Positions 42,915-51,255 of a stretch of DNA of 64,000 nt are shown here, piece after piece (the stretch's first letter is position 1; each line of letters opens with the position of its first letter). The stretch covers positions 248,001 through 312,000 of the forward strand of contig JADIZR010000002.1 of assembly GCA_016704655.1 (NCBI GenBank). Direction: 5' to 3'. The notes under the pieces were generated by a model. It was not told where the DNA came from and made no database searches. It saw only the letters and a program-made list of their open reading frames with translations. The stretch is from Pseudomonadota bacterium (GTDB lineage: Bacteria; Pseudomonadota; Gammaproteobacteria; Steroidobacterales; Steroidobacteraceae). The translations under genes and the position numbers were made by a program.

Positions 42915-45125
42915 ATGCCCACCGCTGTCCGCCCAGTCGCCTCGTCCTTGCGTCCCGCTGCTCAATTTTTTGCGCCTCGCCCGGCACTGCTCGGCCTGGC
43001 CGTGACCGCAATCCTGCTCGCTTCGACGCGCGCGGGGGCTGACGAGGCCGCGGTGTCCGACAGCGACATGCTGGAGCCCGTCGTCACCGTGATCGGCGAC
43101 CGGATCCGCCTCGACTCGATCCCCGGCTCCGGTACGGTCGTCGACGCGGGCATTCTCACCGAGTCCCGCGTCTTCACCATCAACGAAGCGCTGCGCAAAG
43201 TGCCCGGGGTGTTTGCGCGCGACGAGGAAGGGCTCGGCCTGCGACCGAATCTGGGCATCCGCGGCCTCAACCCGACCCGTTCGAGCAAGGTGCTGCTGCT
43301 CGAAGACGGCATTCCTATCGCCTATGCCCCGTACGGCGACAACGCGACGTACTACCACCCGCCGGTCGAGCGCTTCGAGCGCATCGAAGTCCTGAAGGGC
43401 TCCGGCCAGATCGCCTACGGACCGCACACGGTCGGCGCGGTGATCAACTACATCACGCCGCCGGTGCCGGGCGACCGCGCCGGCCGGCTCGTCGCCTCGT
43501 TCGGCAACAAGGACTTCCGCGAGATCCACGGTCAGGTGGGCGACACCTTCGGCCAGACCGGCTTCATCGCGCACGGCACCTGGAAGGAAACCGACGGCGC
43601 GCGCGACAACATGCACTTCGAAGTCGGCGACATCAACCTGAAGGCAGTGCACGAACTGAGCGAGCAGCAGGCGGTCACCATCCGCGCGAGCTATTACGAC
43701 GAAACCTCGCAGGTGACGTACTCGGGCCTCACGCTCGCCGAGTGGCAGGCGGATCCGTACCAGAACCCATTCCGCAACGACGAGATGGACGCGCAGCGAT
43801 TCGGCACGTCGGTCACGCATCGGTTCGCGCTGAGTCCCGCGGTGACGTTCACCACCAACGCCTATTACACGTACTTCAACCGCGACTGGTGGCGGCAATC
43901 GAGCAACTCGGCGCAACGACCGAACGATGCGAGCGATCCGGTGTGCGCCGGCATGGCCAACCTGCTGACGACGTGTGGCAACGAAGGCCGCCTGCGCCAG
44001 TTCTGGACGGCCGGACTCGAACCGCGCGCGGCAGTGGAGCACGGACTGTTCGGCGTCGACAACGTGACTGAAGCTGGCCTGCGCTACCACGTCGAAGACC
44101 AGTATCGCATCCAGGCGAACGGCGACAGCCCGACCTCGCGCGACCCGGGCACTGGACGCAATGCCGGCATCCGCGAGGACAGCGACCGCACGGTCGAAGC
44201 GCTGTCGGCTTTCGTGCAGAACCGCTTCGACTTCGGCCGCTGGACGGTCACCCCCGGCGTACGATTCGAGCACGTCGACTACGAACGCACGGACAACCTG
44301 ACCGGAGCCACGGGCGAGTCGACCGTCGACGAAGTCATTCCCGGCATCGGCGCGACTTTCGACGTGCTGCCGGAGACGGTGGTGTTCGCGGGCGTGCACC
44401 GCGGCTTTGCGCCCCCGGGCGTTGCGGACATCGTGACGGCCGCGGGCGGCAGCGTCGATCTCGAGGCTGAACTCTCGTGGAATTACGAACTCGGCGTGCG
44501 GGCCAGTCCGCGGGACGGGCTCTCGTACGAAGCCACGTTGTTCCGCATGGACTTTGAAAACCAGATCGTGCCGGCCAGCGTCGCCGGCGGCTCGGGCGCG
44601 ACACTGACCAGTGCCGGCGAAACCCTGCAGCAGGGCCTCGAGCTGTCAGGCAATGCGTCAAGCACGGGCTTCGTCGAATGGCCGGTCGAGGTCTTCGTGC
44701 GCGCGGCCTACACCTGGCTCGCGGATGCGGAATATGTCGGCGAGCGTTACAGCAACATTGCCGGCTTCGGCACCGTCAGCGTGACCGGCAACCGCCTGCC
44801 GTACGCGCCCGAGCACCTGCTCGCCGGCACGGTCGGCGTGCGCACCGGCTTTGGACTCGCAGTATCGCTCGAAGGCGTCTACACCAGTTCGTCCTACACC
44901 GACGACCTCAATACCGTCGCGATCGTCGCGAACGGGCAGCGCGGCGCAATGCCGTCCTCCACGGTGTGGAACCTGACAGCGAATTACGACCTGCCGGTCT
45001 GCAACTGCACCGTCTTCGCCGCGGCGAAGAACCTCGGTGACGAACTCTACGTGGCCGACATGAGCCGTGGCTTGATCCCGGGCATGCCGCGCCTGGTGCA
45101 GGCGGGTTTCGAAGTCAGGTTCTAG
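42915..45125 (+). CDS. TonB-dependent receptor, FecA-like
   Basis: A 736-residue outer-membrane transporter. A long signal region (about 1-43, LLGLAVTAILLASTRAGA) is followed by a plug domain: ILTESRVFTINEALRKVPGV, LRPNLGIRGLNPTRSSKVLL, EDGIPIAYAPYGDNATYYHP and GPHTVGAVINYITP. The barrel ends with MSRGLIPGMPRLVQAGFEVRF. The plug sequence is of the FecA (ferric dicitrate) group, which fits the Fur-like box in front. ATG 42915 gives a proper signal peptide; no FecR/FecI partners are nearby, so substrate remains open. Confidence 0.9.
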   Translation: MPTAVRPVASSLRPAAQFFAPRPALLGLAVTAILLASTRAGADEAAVSDSDMLEPVVTVIGDRIRLDSIPGSGTVVDAGILTESRVFTINEALRKVPGVFARDEEGLGLRPNLGIRGLNPTRSSKVLLLEDGIPIAYAPYGDNATYYHPPVERFERIEVLKGSGQIAYGPHTVGAVINYITPPVPGDRAGRLVASFGNKDFREIHGQVGDTFGQTGFIAHGTWKETDGARDNMHFEVGDINLKAVHELSEQQAVTIRASYYDETSQVTYSGLTLAEWQADPYQNPFRNDEMDAQRFGTSVTHRFALSPAVTFTTNAYYTYFNRDWWRQSSNSAQRPNDASDPVCAGMANLLTTCGNEGRLRQFWTAGLEPRAAVEHGLFGVDNVTEAGLRYHVEDQYRIQANGDSPTSRDPGTGRNAGIREDSDRTVEALSAFVQNRFDFGRWTVTPGVRFEHVDYERTDNLTGATGESTVDEVIPGIGATFDVLPETVVFAGVHRGFAPPGVADIVTAAGGSVDLEAELSWNYELGVRASPRDGLSYEATLFRMDFENQIVPASVAGGSGATLTSAGETLQQGLELSGNASSTGFVEWPVEVFVRAAYTWLADAEYVGERYSNIAGFGTVSVTGNRLPYAPEHLLAGTVGVRTGFGLAVSLEGVYTSSSYTDDLNTVAIVANGQRGAMPSSTVWNLTANYDLPVCNCTVFAAAKNLGDELYVADMSRGLIPGMPRLVQAGFEVRF

Positions 45126-45150
45126 GGCAGGCCGGCACAGGCCAGGAACG

Positions 45151-45552
45151 CTAGCCGCGAAACTGCTCCGCGTGCTGCTTGCCTGAATCGCCGATTTCGT
45201 CCCAGGCGGCCTTCGAGCCCACCCAGACGTGGTGGGCCACCCGGAGCGCGTCACCGCCTTCGGTCAGTGAACCTGCTGGCACGAACATTCTTGTCGCGTC
45301 GTTGCGGCCGGGTACCCGCGAGCCGCAGACCCTGCAGAACCAGGTCTGCCAGTCTGCGTTCGGCTTGCTCCACATTGCGATGTGCTCTTCGCCCCGGACC
45401 CAGCGCAGCCTGTCGTTCGGGACGACGACCACCGCGATGCCATTGCTGCCCGTGGACCTGCGACAGATCGAGCAGTGGCACACGTAGACGTCAGTAAGAT
45501 CCGCATCGATCTCGAAGCGGACCGCACCGCAATTGCACCCGCCCCTGGCCAT
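45151..45552 (-). CDS. GFA family protein (CENP-V/GFA zinc fold)
   Basis: A 133-residue protein with the zinc-binding cysteine pattern of the glutathione-dependent formaldehyde-activating family: GGCNCGAVRFE, VYVCHCSICRRSTGS and WFCRVCGSRVPGRND. These hold two zinc ions in the Mss4-like fold. Most bacterial GFA proteins are not proven formaldehyde enzymes and the substrate is unknown. It is convergent with the TonB receptor and precedes nothing in operon. Confidence 0.9.
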   Translation of the reverse strand: MARGGCNCGAVRFEIDADLTDVYVCHCSICRRSTGSNGIAVVVVPNDRLRWVRGEEHIAMWSKPNADWQTWFCRVCGSRVPGRNDATRMFVPAGSLTEGGDALRVAHHVWVGSKAAWDEIGDSGKQHAEQFRG

Positions 45553-45595
45553 CGGTTCCGACTGACCCCCAACCCCTATCCCCTGACCCCTTGCG

Positions 45596-46786
45596 TCAGG
45601 CGGCGAGCGACGCCTTGCTCATGGCTTGCAGCCGACGGCGCTGCAGGCGCAGCCCCTGCTCGATCTGCTTCAGCTGCAGGCGGAAGTTGGTTTCTTCCCA
45701 GCGTTGCAGCAGGCGCTGCTTGCGGTCCGCCACCCACTGGTCGCGAACCTTGCCCCATTCCTCGACCGACTTGCGGAACGCCGCGTACTCTTCGGCAACG
45801 CGGGCCTTCAGGCGATCGACGTGCTCGTCACCCGGCCGGTTGCGCCGCGCCTCGAGCGCGCGTTCGACGCGCTTGAACTGCATGGCGACCTGCGACCGCT
45901 GGATCCAGAGATCCGGCACGCGCTTCAGGTTGTTGGCGAGACCCACGTACGACATGCCCGCGATCAGCCACTTGGTCGGGTCGTACTGCCACCACTTCAC
46001 GCCGTTGCGGTAGTCGTTCTGGAAGATGTGGTGAAAGTTGTGATAGCCCTCGCCGTACGTCAGGAACGCGAGCACCGGGTTGTCGCGCGCCGTGTTCTCG
46101 TCCGTGTACGGCTGCGAGCCCCACATGTGGGCCAGCGAGTTGATGAACCACGTGAAGTGGTGGTTGATCACGAGACGCAGGATGCCCGCGAGCAGGAACA
46201 CGCCCCAGACGTCGCCCACGGCCCAGCCCGCGAGCAGCGGCACGCCCAGGTTCATGAAGACCGTGAGCGGAATGTAGAACCGGTGCTGAAAACGGACGAT
46301 GGGATCGCGCTCGAGGTCGCGCGCATTGGAAAAATCGTTCCTGCCGCTCGGGTAGTCGCGCAGGATCCAGCCCATGTGCGAAAACCAGAAACCGCGCTTC
46401 GCGCTGTACGGATCCTTGTCCCAGTCGTCGACGAAGCGGTGATGCGTGCGGTGCTGCGAGGCCCAGACCAGGATGCTGTTCTGCAGCGCCATGGCGCCGA
46501 ACAGCATCAGGAACGTGCGCACCGACCAGTGCGCGCTGTAAGCGCGGTGAGCCCACAAGCGGTGGTAGCCTGCGGTAATCGCGATGCCGCATGCCCAGAG
46601 GCACACGAGCGCCAGGACCCAGGCCGCGAGGCTGTAGCCGTGGGTGAGGCCATACCAGGGCACCACCGTGACGGCAGCCAGCGGCAATGCCGTGAACAGG
46701 ATCGTGGTGACCCAGTTGATTGGCGCATGCTCGGGAGGGCGGGCGGGGGTATCGTTGTGCATCAGAGGGGTTCCATCAGTCTTCAC
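45596..46786 (-). CDS. Acyl-CoA (delta-9 type) fatty acid desaturase
   Basis: A 396-residue membrane di-iron desaturase. The three histidine boxes are HRLWAH (75-80), HRTHH (112-116) and HNFHH (249-253), with NHH at 208-210 as extra ligand. Four membrane segments surround them (TILFTALPLAAVTVVPWYG; LVCLWACGIAITAG and others). Unlike short desaturases it has a charged, helical C-terminal tail of about 95 residues (VKARVAEEYAAF-like, QRWEETNFRLQLKQIEQGL). It introduces a double bond into saturated acyl chains to adjust membrane fluidity. An inverted repeat about 50 bases upstream may be its operator. Confidence 0.92.
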   Translation of the reverse strand: MKTDGTPLMHNDTPARPPEHAPINWVTTILFTALPLAAVTVVPWYGLTHGYSLAAWVLALVCLWACGIAITAGYHRLWAHRAYSAHWSVRTFLMLFGAMALQNSILVWASQHRTHHRFVDDWDKDPYSAKRGFWFSHMGWILRDYPSGRNDFSNARDLERDPIVRFQHRFYIPLTVFMNLGVPLLAGWAVGDVWGVFLLAGILRLVINHHFTWFINSLAHMWGSQPYTDENTARDNPVLAFLTYGEGYHNFHHIFQNDYRNGVKWWQYDPTKWLIAGMSYVGLANNLKRVPDLWIQRSQVAMQFKRVERALEARRNRPGDEHVDRLKARVAEEYAAFRKSVEEWGKVRDQWVADRKQRLLQRWEETNFRLQLKQIEQGLRLQRRRLQAMSKASLAA

Positions 46787-46835
46787 GGTTTACGGCCGAT
46801 AGCCCTGTAGTTTAACGGCCGGGCCCGGTCGAGGC

Positions 46836-46857
46836 ATAGTTACTCTCAATCAACTAT
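46836..46857 (-). promoter_or_regulatory. Inverted repeat upstream of the desaturase
   Basis: ATAGTT (46836-46841) and AACTAT (46852-46857) with a 10-base spacer lie 50-71 bases before the desaturase ATG, in a locally AT-rich segment. Desaturase genes are often repressed by TetR-type lipid sensors (FabR/DesT), but the sequence does not match a consensus I can name. Confidence 0.35.
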
Positions 46858-47054
46858 CTGATTCATATGCGTTCTTTTCCGTGCACTGCCGCATGAAATC
46901 GACGCCCGGCGAAGTCATCGCGTGCGGCGGTGCAGCGCAAAGATCCGCTTGGCTGGCGCCGCCGCTGGTTGCGCCGCCGTTGGCGTACGGTCAACGATAC
47001 CGTCCCTCGACCGTTGTTCCGATTGGACGTCCCTGCACCGCCCGGAGAGTTCCC

Positions 47055-48047
47055 ATGCGCTCACACATCCGTCCGTTCCTGGCCGCGCTGCTGGCATTGG
47101 CCACCGTCGTACCGGTGTCGGGCTGGGCCCAGCAAGGCGTCGTTCCGAGCGCGCGCGCGCCCGTCAAACAGCCAGCGCTCAAGCAGGCGCCGGCGCCGCA
47201 GACCCGCTCTGCCCAGAGCGACTGCGTGCGCGAAGCCAACCGACGGGGTTACACGGTGCTGGACACGGGCAACTTCCAGCAGCTCAACGACGGCTGGTCG
47301 ATCGACCTGCGCGTACGCAACCAGCGCGGGCAGGTCACGAACGGCTCGTGTTTCGTCGAAACGCGCACCGGCGACGTCAACCTCTACGGCTTCGGCTGGG
47401 GTTACGACGACGAAGGCGACGACCGCATGCAGTTCAACTGCGCTTCGGTCGAAAAGAAGTACCGCGAGTGCCAGTTGCCGGTGAATGGCCGCGCCGTGCT
47501 GGTGAGGCGGCTGTCCGACGCGCGCTGCATCGAAGGCCAGAGCTGGGGCCAGCGCGGCGATCGCGTCTGGGTCGCCCATGGCTGCCGCGCCCGATTCGAA
47601 GTCACCCGCGGGGGCTGGGGCGGCGGCACGAACGCGCTGGACTGCAACTCGGACGGCGGTCTTTACCGTGAATGCGCGATCGGTGCGGGCTACTTCGGTC
47701 GCCTGTTGCGGGACAACAGCAACGGACGCTGCCGCGCGAACTCGACGTGGGGCACGCGCAACGGCGTGATCTGGGTGACGGCCGGCTGCCGCGGAAGTTT
47801 CGAAAAGGTGCGCGGTAACAGCGGCGGGTCGGGCAGCTCGGGCCAGGTCCGGGCCGAGCAGGCCTGCGTCAGCGAGGTGCAACGCCGCGGCGGACGCGTC
47901 CTGCAGCAGAACGCAGCCGTAGCGATGCCGGGCGGTTACCGCATGCAGCTGCGCGTGCGGATGCCGAAGGGCGAAACGCGCAACCTCGGCTGCACCTACT
48001 CTTCGCAGAGCGGGCAGGTTCGCCTCGACGTGCTGGCCGGAACCTGA
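47055..48047 (+). CDS. Secreted DUF3011 protein
   Basis: A 330-residue exported protein: signal peptide (FLAALLALATVVPVSGWA), then a Pro/Ala linker. Two DUF3011 repeats are visible, each with FNCASVEKKYRECQLPV or LDCNSDGGLYRECAIG, a GRC/ARC turn, SWGQRGDRVWVAHGCRARF or STWGTRNGVIWVTAGCRGSF. Even numbers of cysteines suggest disulfides in the periplasm. Similar N- and C-terminal modules (CVREANRRGYTVLDTGNFQQ; CVSEVQRRGGRVLQQNAA) bracket the repeats. DUF3011 proteins look lectin-like but lack a known role. GGAGAG precedes the ATG. Confidence 0.85.
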   Translation: MRSHIRPFLAALLALATVVPVSGWAQQGVVPSARAPVKQPALKQAPAPQTRSAQSDCVREANRRGYTVLDTGNFQQLNDGWSIDLRVRNQRGQVTNGSCFVETRTGDVNLYGFGWGYDDEGDDRMQFNCASVEKKYRECQLPVNGRAVLVRRLSDARCIEGQSWGQRGDRVWVAHGCRARFEVTRGGWGGGTNALDCNSDGGLYRECAIGAGYFGRLLRDNSNGRCRANSTWGTRNGVIWVTAGCRGSFEKVRGNSGGSGSSGQVRAEQACVSEVQRRGGRVLQQNAAVAMPGGYRMQLRVRMPKGETRNLGCTYSSQSGQVRLDVLAGT

Positions 48048-48053
48048 GCTGAA

Positions 48054-48498
48054 TCAGCGGCGGCAGAGTTCCAGCAGTCGCGGCCACGCCGCCTGGCTGG
48101 CGCGCTCGGTGTCTGGGGGACAGCCCCGCGCCGAGCTCGAAGCGATGGGCACGCACGCCGAACAGCAGCGCCGGCGGTGGGCTGGCGCCCGTGACTCGCC
48201 GGTACGTTTCCAGCACCTGTGCCGGCGCGAGCGCATGGCTGGTGTGCGCGAATCCGGCGTCGGCGCGAACCTCGCGCTCGACGAACGGCGCCTCCGCGTC
48301 GACGCAGGCATCGACGAAAATGACGCGTTCGCGCCCGGCGAGATCGAGCGCGTGCTCGACCTGCCACTGGTAGTCGACCAGCACCTCGACGCCCGGCACG
48401 TCCGCCGCTTCGAGTCGTGCCGCCAGCAGCGGACCCACGGCATCGTCGCCCCGGCTCGGGTTGCCCACGGCAAACACCAGCGTGGGCGCAACGCTCAT
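48054..48498 (-). pseudogene. hoxW: Hydrogenase maturation protease HoxW, frameshifted near the C-terminus
   Basis: About 147 residues. From ATG 48498: LVFAVGNPSRGDDAVGPLLA, VDYQWQVEHALDL and VIFVDACVDAEAP (metal-binding Glu/Asp sites of HycI/HyaD-type proteases), ALLFGVRAHRFELGAGLSP. After that a G5 run at 48115-48119 breaks the frame; one base fewer gives DTERASQAAWPRLLELCRR and a stop at 48054. The protease removes the C-terminal extension of HoxH after nickel insertion. Its start overlaps the hoxH stop (ATGA), so it is the last gene of the hox operon. Confidence 0.85.
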
Positions 48499-49961
48499 CC
48501 GCGCATCATTGAGTGTGCGACCGAGCCGTCGGCGTCGAGCAGCTCCACCGCCAGCGGCATCCGGCCGACCGCGTGCGTCGCGCAGGACAGGCAGGGATCG
48601 AACGCACGCACGGCCACTTCGATGTGATTGAGCAGGCCCTCGGTCAGCGTGCGCCCGTCGAGGTACTGGCGCGCCACCTCCCTGATCGCCACGTTCATCG
48701 CCTGGTTGTTGTGCGTCGTCGACACGATCAGGTTCGCGCGCACGACCTGGTCGTTCTCGTCCACGCGGTAATGATGAATCAGCGTGCCGCGCGGCGCTTC
48801 GATCACGCCCACGCCGCGCGCCTGTCGCTTGCCGCCGGTCATGAGATCGGTGCCAAGCAGGTCGCCGTCGTGCAGCAGGTCCTTGATCGCTTCGGCTGCG
48901 TGCAGCATCTCGATCATGCGCGCCCAGTGAAAACCGAGCGTGGACAGCGCGGCGCGCCCGTCGTCAAACGCCATGAACTCGCGCCGTTCGCGGTCGGCGA
49001 GCGGCGTGGGAATGAAATCGCAGCGGGTGACGCGGGTCAGCGGACCGACGCGGTACCAGCCGTTCTCGTGACCGAGAGCGCGCAGGTACGGGAACTTCAT
49101 GTACGACCAGGCCTTCACTTCCTCGGAGATCTGCTCCCAGTAGTGGCCGTAGTCCACGTGGTCGAAGATCATCCCGCCGTCCGCGCCCTGCGCGCGCAGG
49201 CCGCCGTGATAGAGGTCCATCGCGCCGTCGGCACGCACCAGGCTCAACGTCCGCGCCGCGAACGTGCCGAAGCTGCGATAGGTCGCGAGGTCCTGCTCGA
49301 AGAGTTGCCTGACCAGCCGCACGGCGTCGCGGCTCCACGCGATCATCTGGTAGATGTCTTTCTGCAGCTCGTCGCGCTCGGCGGCCGTGAGGCTCTTGTT
49401 CACGCCGCCGGGCACCGAGCCCGTGCCATGGATGCGCTTGCCCGCCGTGTGGCGCACGACTTCCTGGCCGTACTTGCGCAGCAGCACGCCCTGCCGGGCG
49501 ATGTCGGGATAGGCCGCCGCGACGCCCACGATGTTGCGGCGCGCGACGTCGGAACCGAAGCCGAACAGCAGGTCCGGCGACGAGAGATGGAAGAAGTGCA
49601 GCGCGTGCGACTGCAGGATCTGCCCGTAGTGCATCAGGCGGCGAATCTTCTCCGCCGTGGGCGTGAGCGTCGTCGCGCCGACCACCTGATCGAGCGCCTT
49701 GCACGCCGCGAGGTGATGGCTCACCGGGCAGATGCCGCAAAGACGCTGCACCGTCACCGGCACTTCCCAGTACGGCCGACCCTGGATGAATTTCTCGAAG
49801 GCGCGGAATTCCACGATGTGCAGGCGCGCCTGCTCGACGTGGCCGTCCTCGTCCAGCAGCAGCGTGACCTTGCCGTGGCCTTCGACCCGCGACAGCGGTT
49901 CGATCACCACGCGGCGCAGCTGCTCAGGGTGGGCGGCGGTTTCCAGCGGCAGCGTGCTCAT
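48495..49961 (-). CDS. hoxH: NAD-reducing hydrogenase, large subunit HoxH
   Basis: A 488-residue [NiFe] hydrogenase large subunit. The two CxxC pairs that bind the Ni-Fe centre are both present: LCGICPVSHH with C75 and C78, and DPCLSCATHA with C457 and C460. After His463 a 25-residue C-terminal extension (AVGRMPLAVELLDADG...) awaits removal by HoxW. EPLSRVEGHGK near the N-terminus is typical. It forms the hydrogenase module with HoxY; in the full complex H2 oxidation is coupled to NAD+ reduction in the cytoplasm. Confidence 0.97.
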   Translation of the reverse strand: MSTLPLETAAHPEQLRRVVIEPLSRVEGHGKVTLLLDEDGHVEQARLHIVEFRAFEKFIQGRPYWEVPVTVQRLCGICPVSHHLAACKALDQVVGATTLTPTAEKIRRLMHYGQILQSHALHFFHLSSPDLLFGFGSDVARRNIVGVAAAYPDIARQGVLLRKYGQEVVRHTAGKRIHGTGSVPGGVNKSLTAAERDELQKDIYQMIAWSRDAVRLVRQLFEQDLATYRSFGTFAARTLSLVRADGAMDLYHGGLRAQGADGGMIFDHVDYGHYWEQISEEVKAWSYMKFPYLRALGHENGWYRVGPLTRVTRCDFIPTPLADRERREFMAFDDGRAALSTLGFHWARMIEMLHAAEAIKDLLHDGDLLGTDLMTGGKRQARGVGVIEAPRGTLIHHYRVDENDQVVRANLIVSTTHNNQAMNVAIREVARQYLDGRTLTEGLLNHIEVAVRAFDPCLSCATHAVGRMPLAVELLDADGSVAHSMMRG

Positions 49962-49976
49962 TGCGGGCGGCCCTGC

Positions 49977-50528
49977 TCAGTCATAGTGGATCAGGCCATG
50001 GCCGAGCTTCGGCGTGCGGCCCTCGATCAGGTCGGTGAGGAATTTCCAGATGGCGTCGCCCGACGGCGGGCACCCGGGAATGAAGTAATCGACCTTCACC
50101 ACTTCGTGCAGCGGATGCACCTTGTCGAGCGGCAGCGGCAACTCGGGATCGTTGGGGATCATGCCGTGGGCCACGCCGGGATCGGTCAGGTACACCTCCT
50201 GCAGGCACAGGCCGAGGTCGAGGTGGTTGCGTTGCGCGGGCAGCCCGCCCGTCACGGCGCAGGCGCCCATGGCCACCAGGATCTTGCAGTTGGCACGAAA
50301 CTCGCGCAGCACGTGCACGTTCTCCGCGTTGCAGATGCCGCCCTCGATGATGCCGATGTCGCACGGCCCGCAGTGCTTGATGTCGGTCAATGGCGAGCGA
50401 TCGAACTCGATGCGCTCGAGCAGCGGGAACAGGCGTTCGTCGATGTCGAGCAGCGACATGTGGCAACCAAAACAGCCGGCGAGCGACGTCGTCGCCACCT
50501 TGAGCTTGCGCCGGGCGACGTCACTCAC
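49977..50528 (-). CDS. hoxY: NAD-reducing hydrogenase, small subunit HoxY
   Basis: A 183-residue small subunit with one [4Fe-4S] cluster: LAGCFGCHMSLLDID, DIGIIEGGICNAEN, VAMGACAVTGGLPAQRN and PGCPPSGDAIW hold the four cysteines. It lacks the signal peptide and medial/distal clusters of membrane hydrogenases, as expected for the soluble type. The start is GTG 50528, overlapping the end of hoxU by eight bases; hoxH follows 15 bases later. Confidence 0.95.
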   Translation of the reverse strand: MSDVARRKLKVATTSLAGCFGCHMSLLDIDERLFPLLERIEFDRSPLTDIKHCGPCDIGIIEGGICNAENVHVLREFRANCKILVAMGACAVTGGLPAQRNHLDLGLCLQEVYLTDPGVAHGMIPNDPELPLPLDKVHPLHEVVKVDYFIPGCPPSGDAIWKFLTDLIEGRTPKLGHGLIHYD

Positions 50529-51255
50529 GGTTGCGCTCCAGCGGGCGCGGCGCATCGGCGAGCGCCTGCGCGCTGATCGGCGACTTGTCGTAGCGGCGCG
50601 CGCCGATCGGCGTGGCGAACCCGACGCGCTTGCGCAGGATCACGCCCACCGGGCAGACCTCGACAGCCTTGTCGGTGACCTTGACGTCGGTGTCCGCGAG
50701 CCGCCCGGACTCCGCGTTCACGATCAGGTGCTTGCCGAGGCCGCGGCCTGCGAGCGAAAAGACGTGCTTGCCGTCCACCTCGCGTGCCGCACGCACGCAG
50801 AGTTCGCAAAGGATGCAGCGGTTGAAGTCGAGCAGGATCTCCGGGTGCGTGGCATCCACGGGACGATCCGGAAAGAAGTGCCTGAAGCCAGCGGTCATCA
50901 CCCCGAGATCGTAGCCCAGGGCCTGCAGCACGCAGTTGCCGCTCTTTTCGCAGGAGGGGCAGAAGTGATTGCCCTCCGCGAACAGCATCTGCACCAGCGT
51001 GCGCCGCAGGTCATTCAACTCCTCGGTTTCGCTTGCGACCTCGGTCGCGGTCTCCGCGGGCGTCGTGCACGCGGCCATCAGCCGGCCATTGATCCTGGCG
51101 GTGCACAGCTTGCAACTGCCGTGCGGCGTGAATTCCGGGTGATAGCAGAGATGCGGGATGTAGCGCCCGGCTGCGAGCGCCGCCTGCATCACCGTCTGTC
51201 CGGGCTCGAACGGCACCTCATCGCCGTCGAGGAGAAAGCTCGGCCGTGCGTTCAC
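50521..51255 (-). CDS. hoxU: NAD-reducing hydrogenase, diaphorase subunit HoxU
   Basis: A 244-residue NuoG-N-terminal homologue. A [2Fe-2S] domain has HLCYHPEFTPHGSCKLC; then the His-Cys3 cluster motif HFCPSCEKSGNCVLQ and a [4Fe-4S] site FNRCILCELCVRAAREV with a distal VEVCPVGV. It passes electrons between HoxF (flavin) and HoxYH. Start overlaps the hoxF stop (ATGA type, four bases). Confidence 0.95.
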   Translation of the reverse strand: MNARPSFLLDGDEVPFEPGQTVMQAALAAGRYIPHLCYHPEFTPHGSCKLCTARINGRLMAACTTPAETATEVASETEELNDLRRTLVQMLFAEGNHFCPSCEKSGNCVLQALGYDLGVMTAGFRHFFPDRPVDATHPEILLDFNRCILCELCVRAAREVDGKHVFSLAGRGLGKHLIVNAESGRLADTDVKVTDKAVEVCPVGVILRKRVGFATPIGARRYDKSPISAQALADAPRPLERNRE

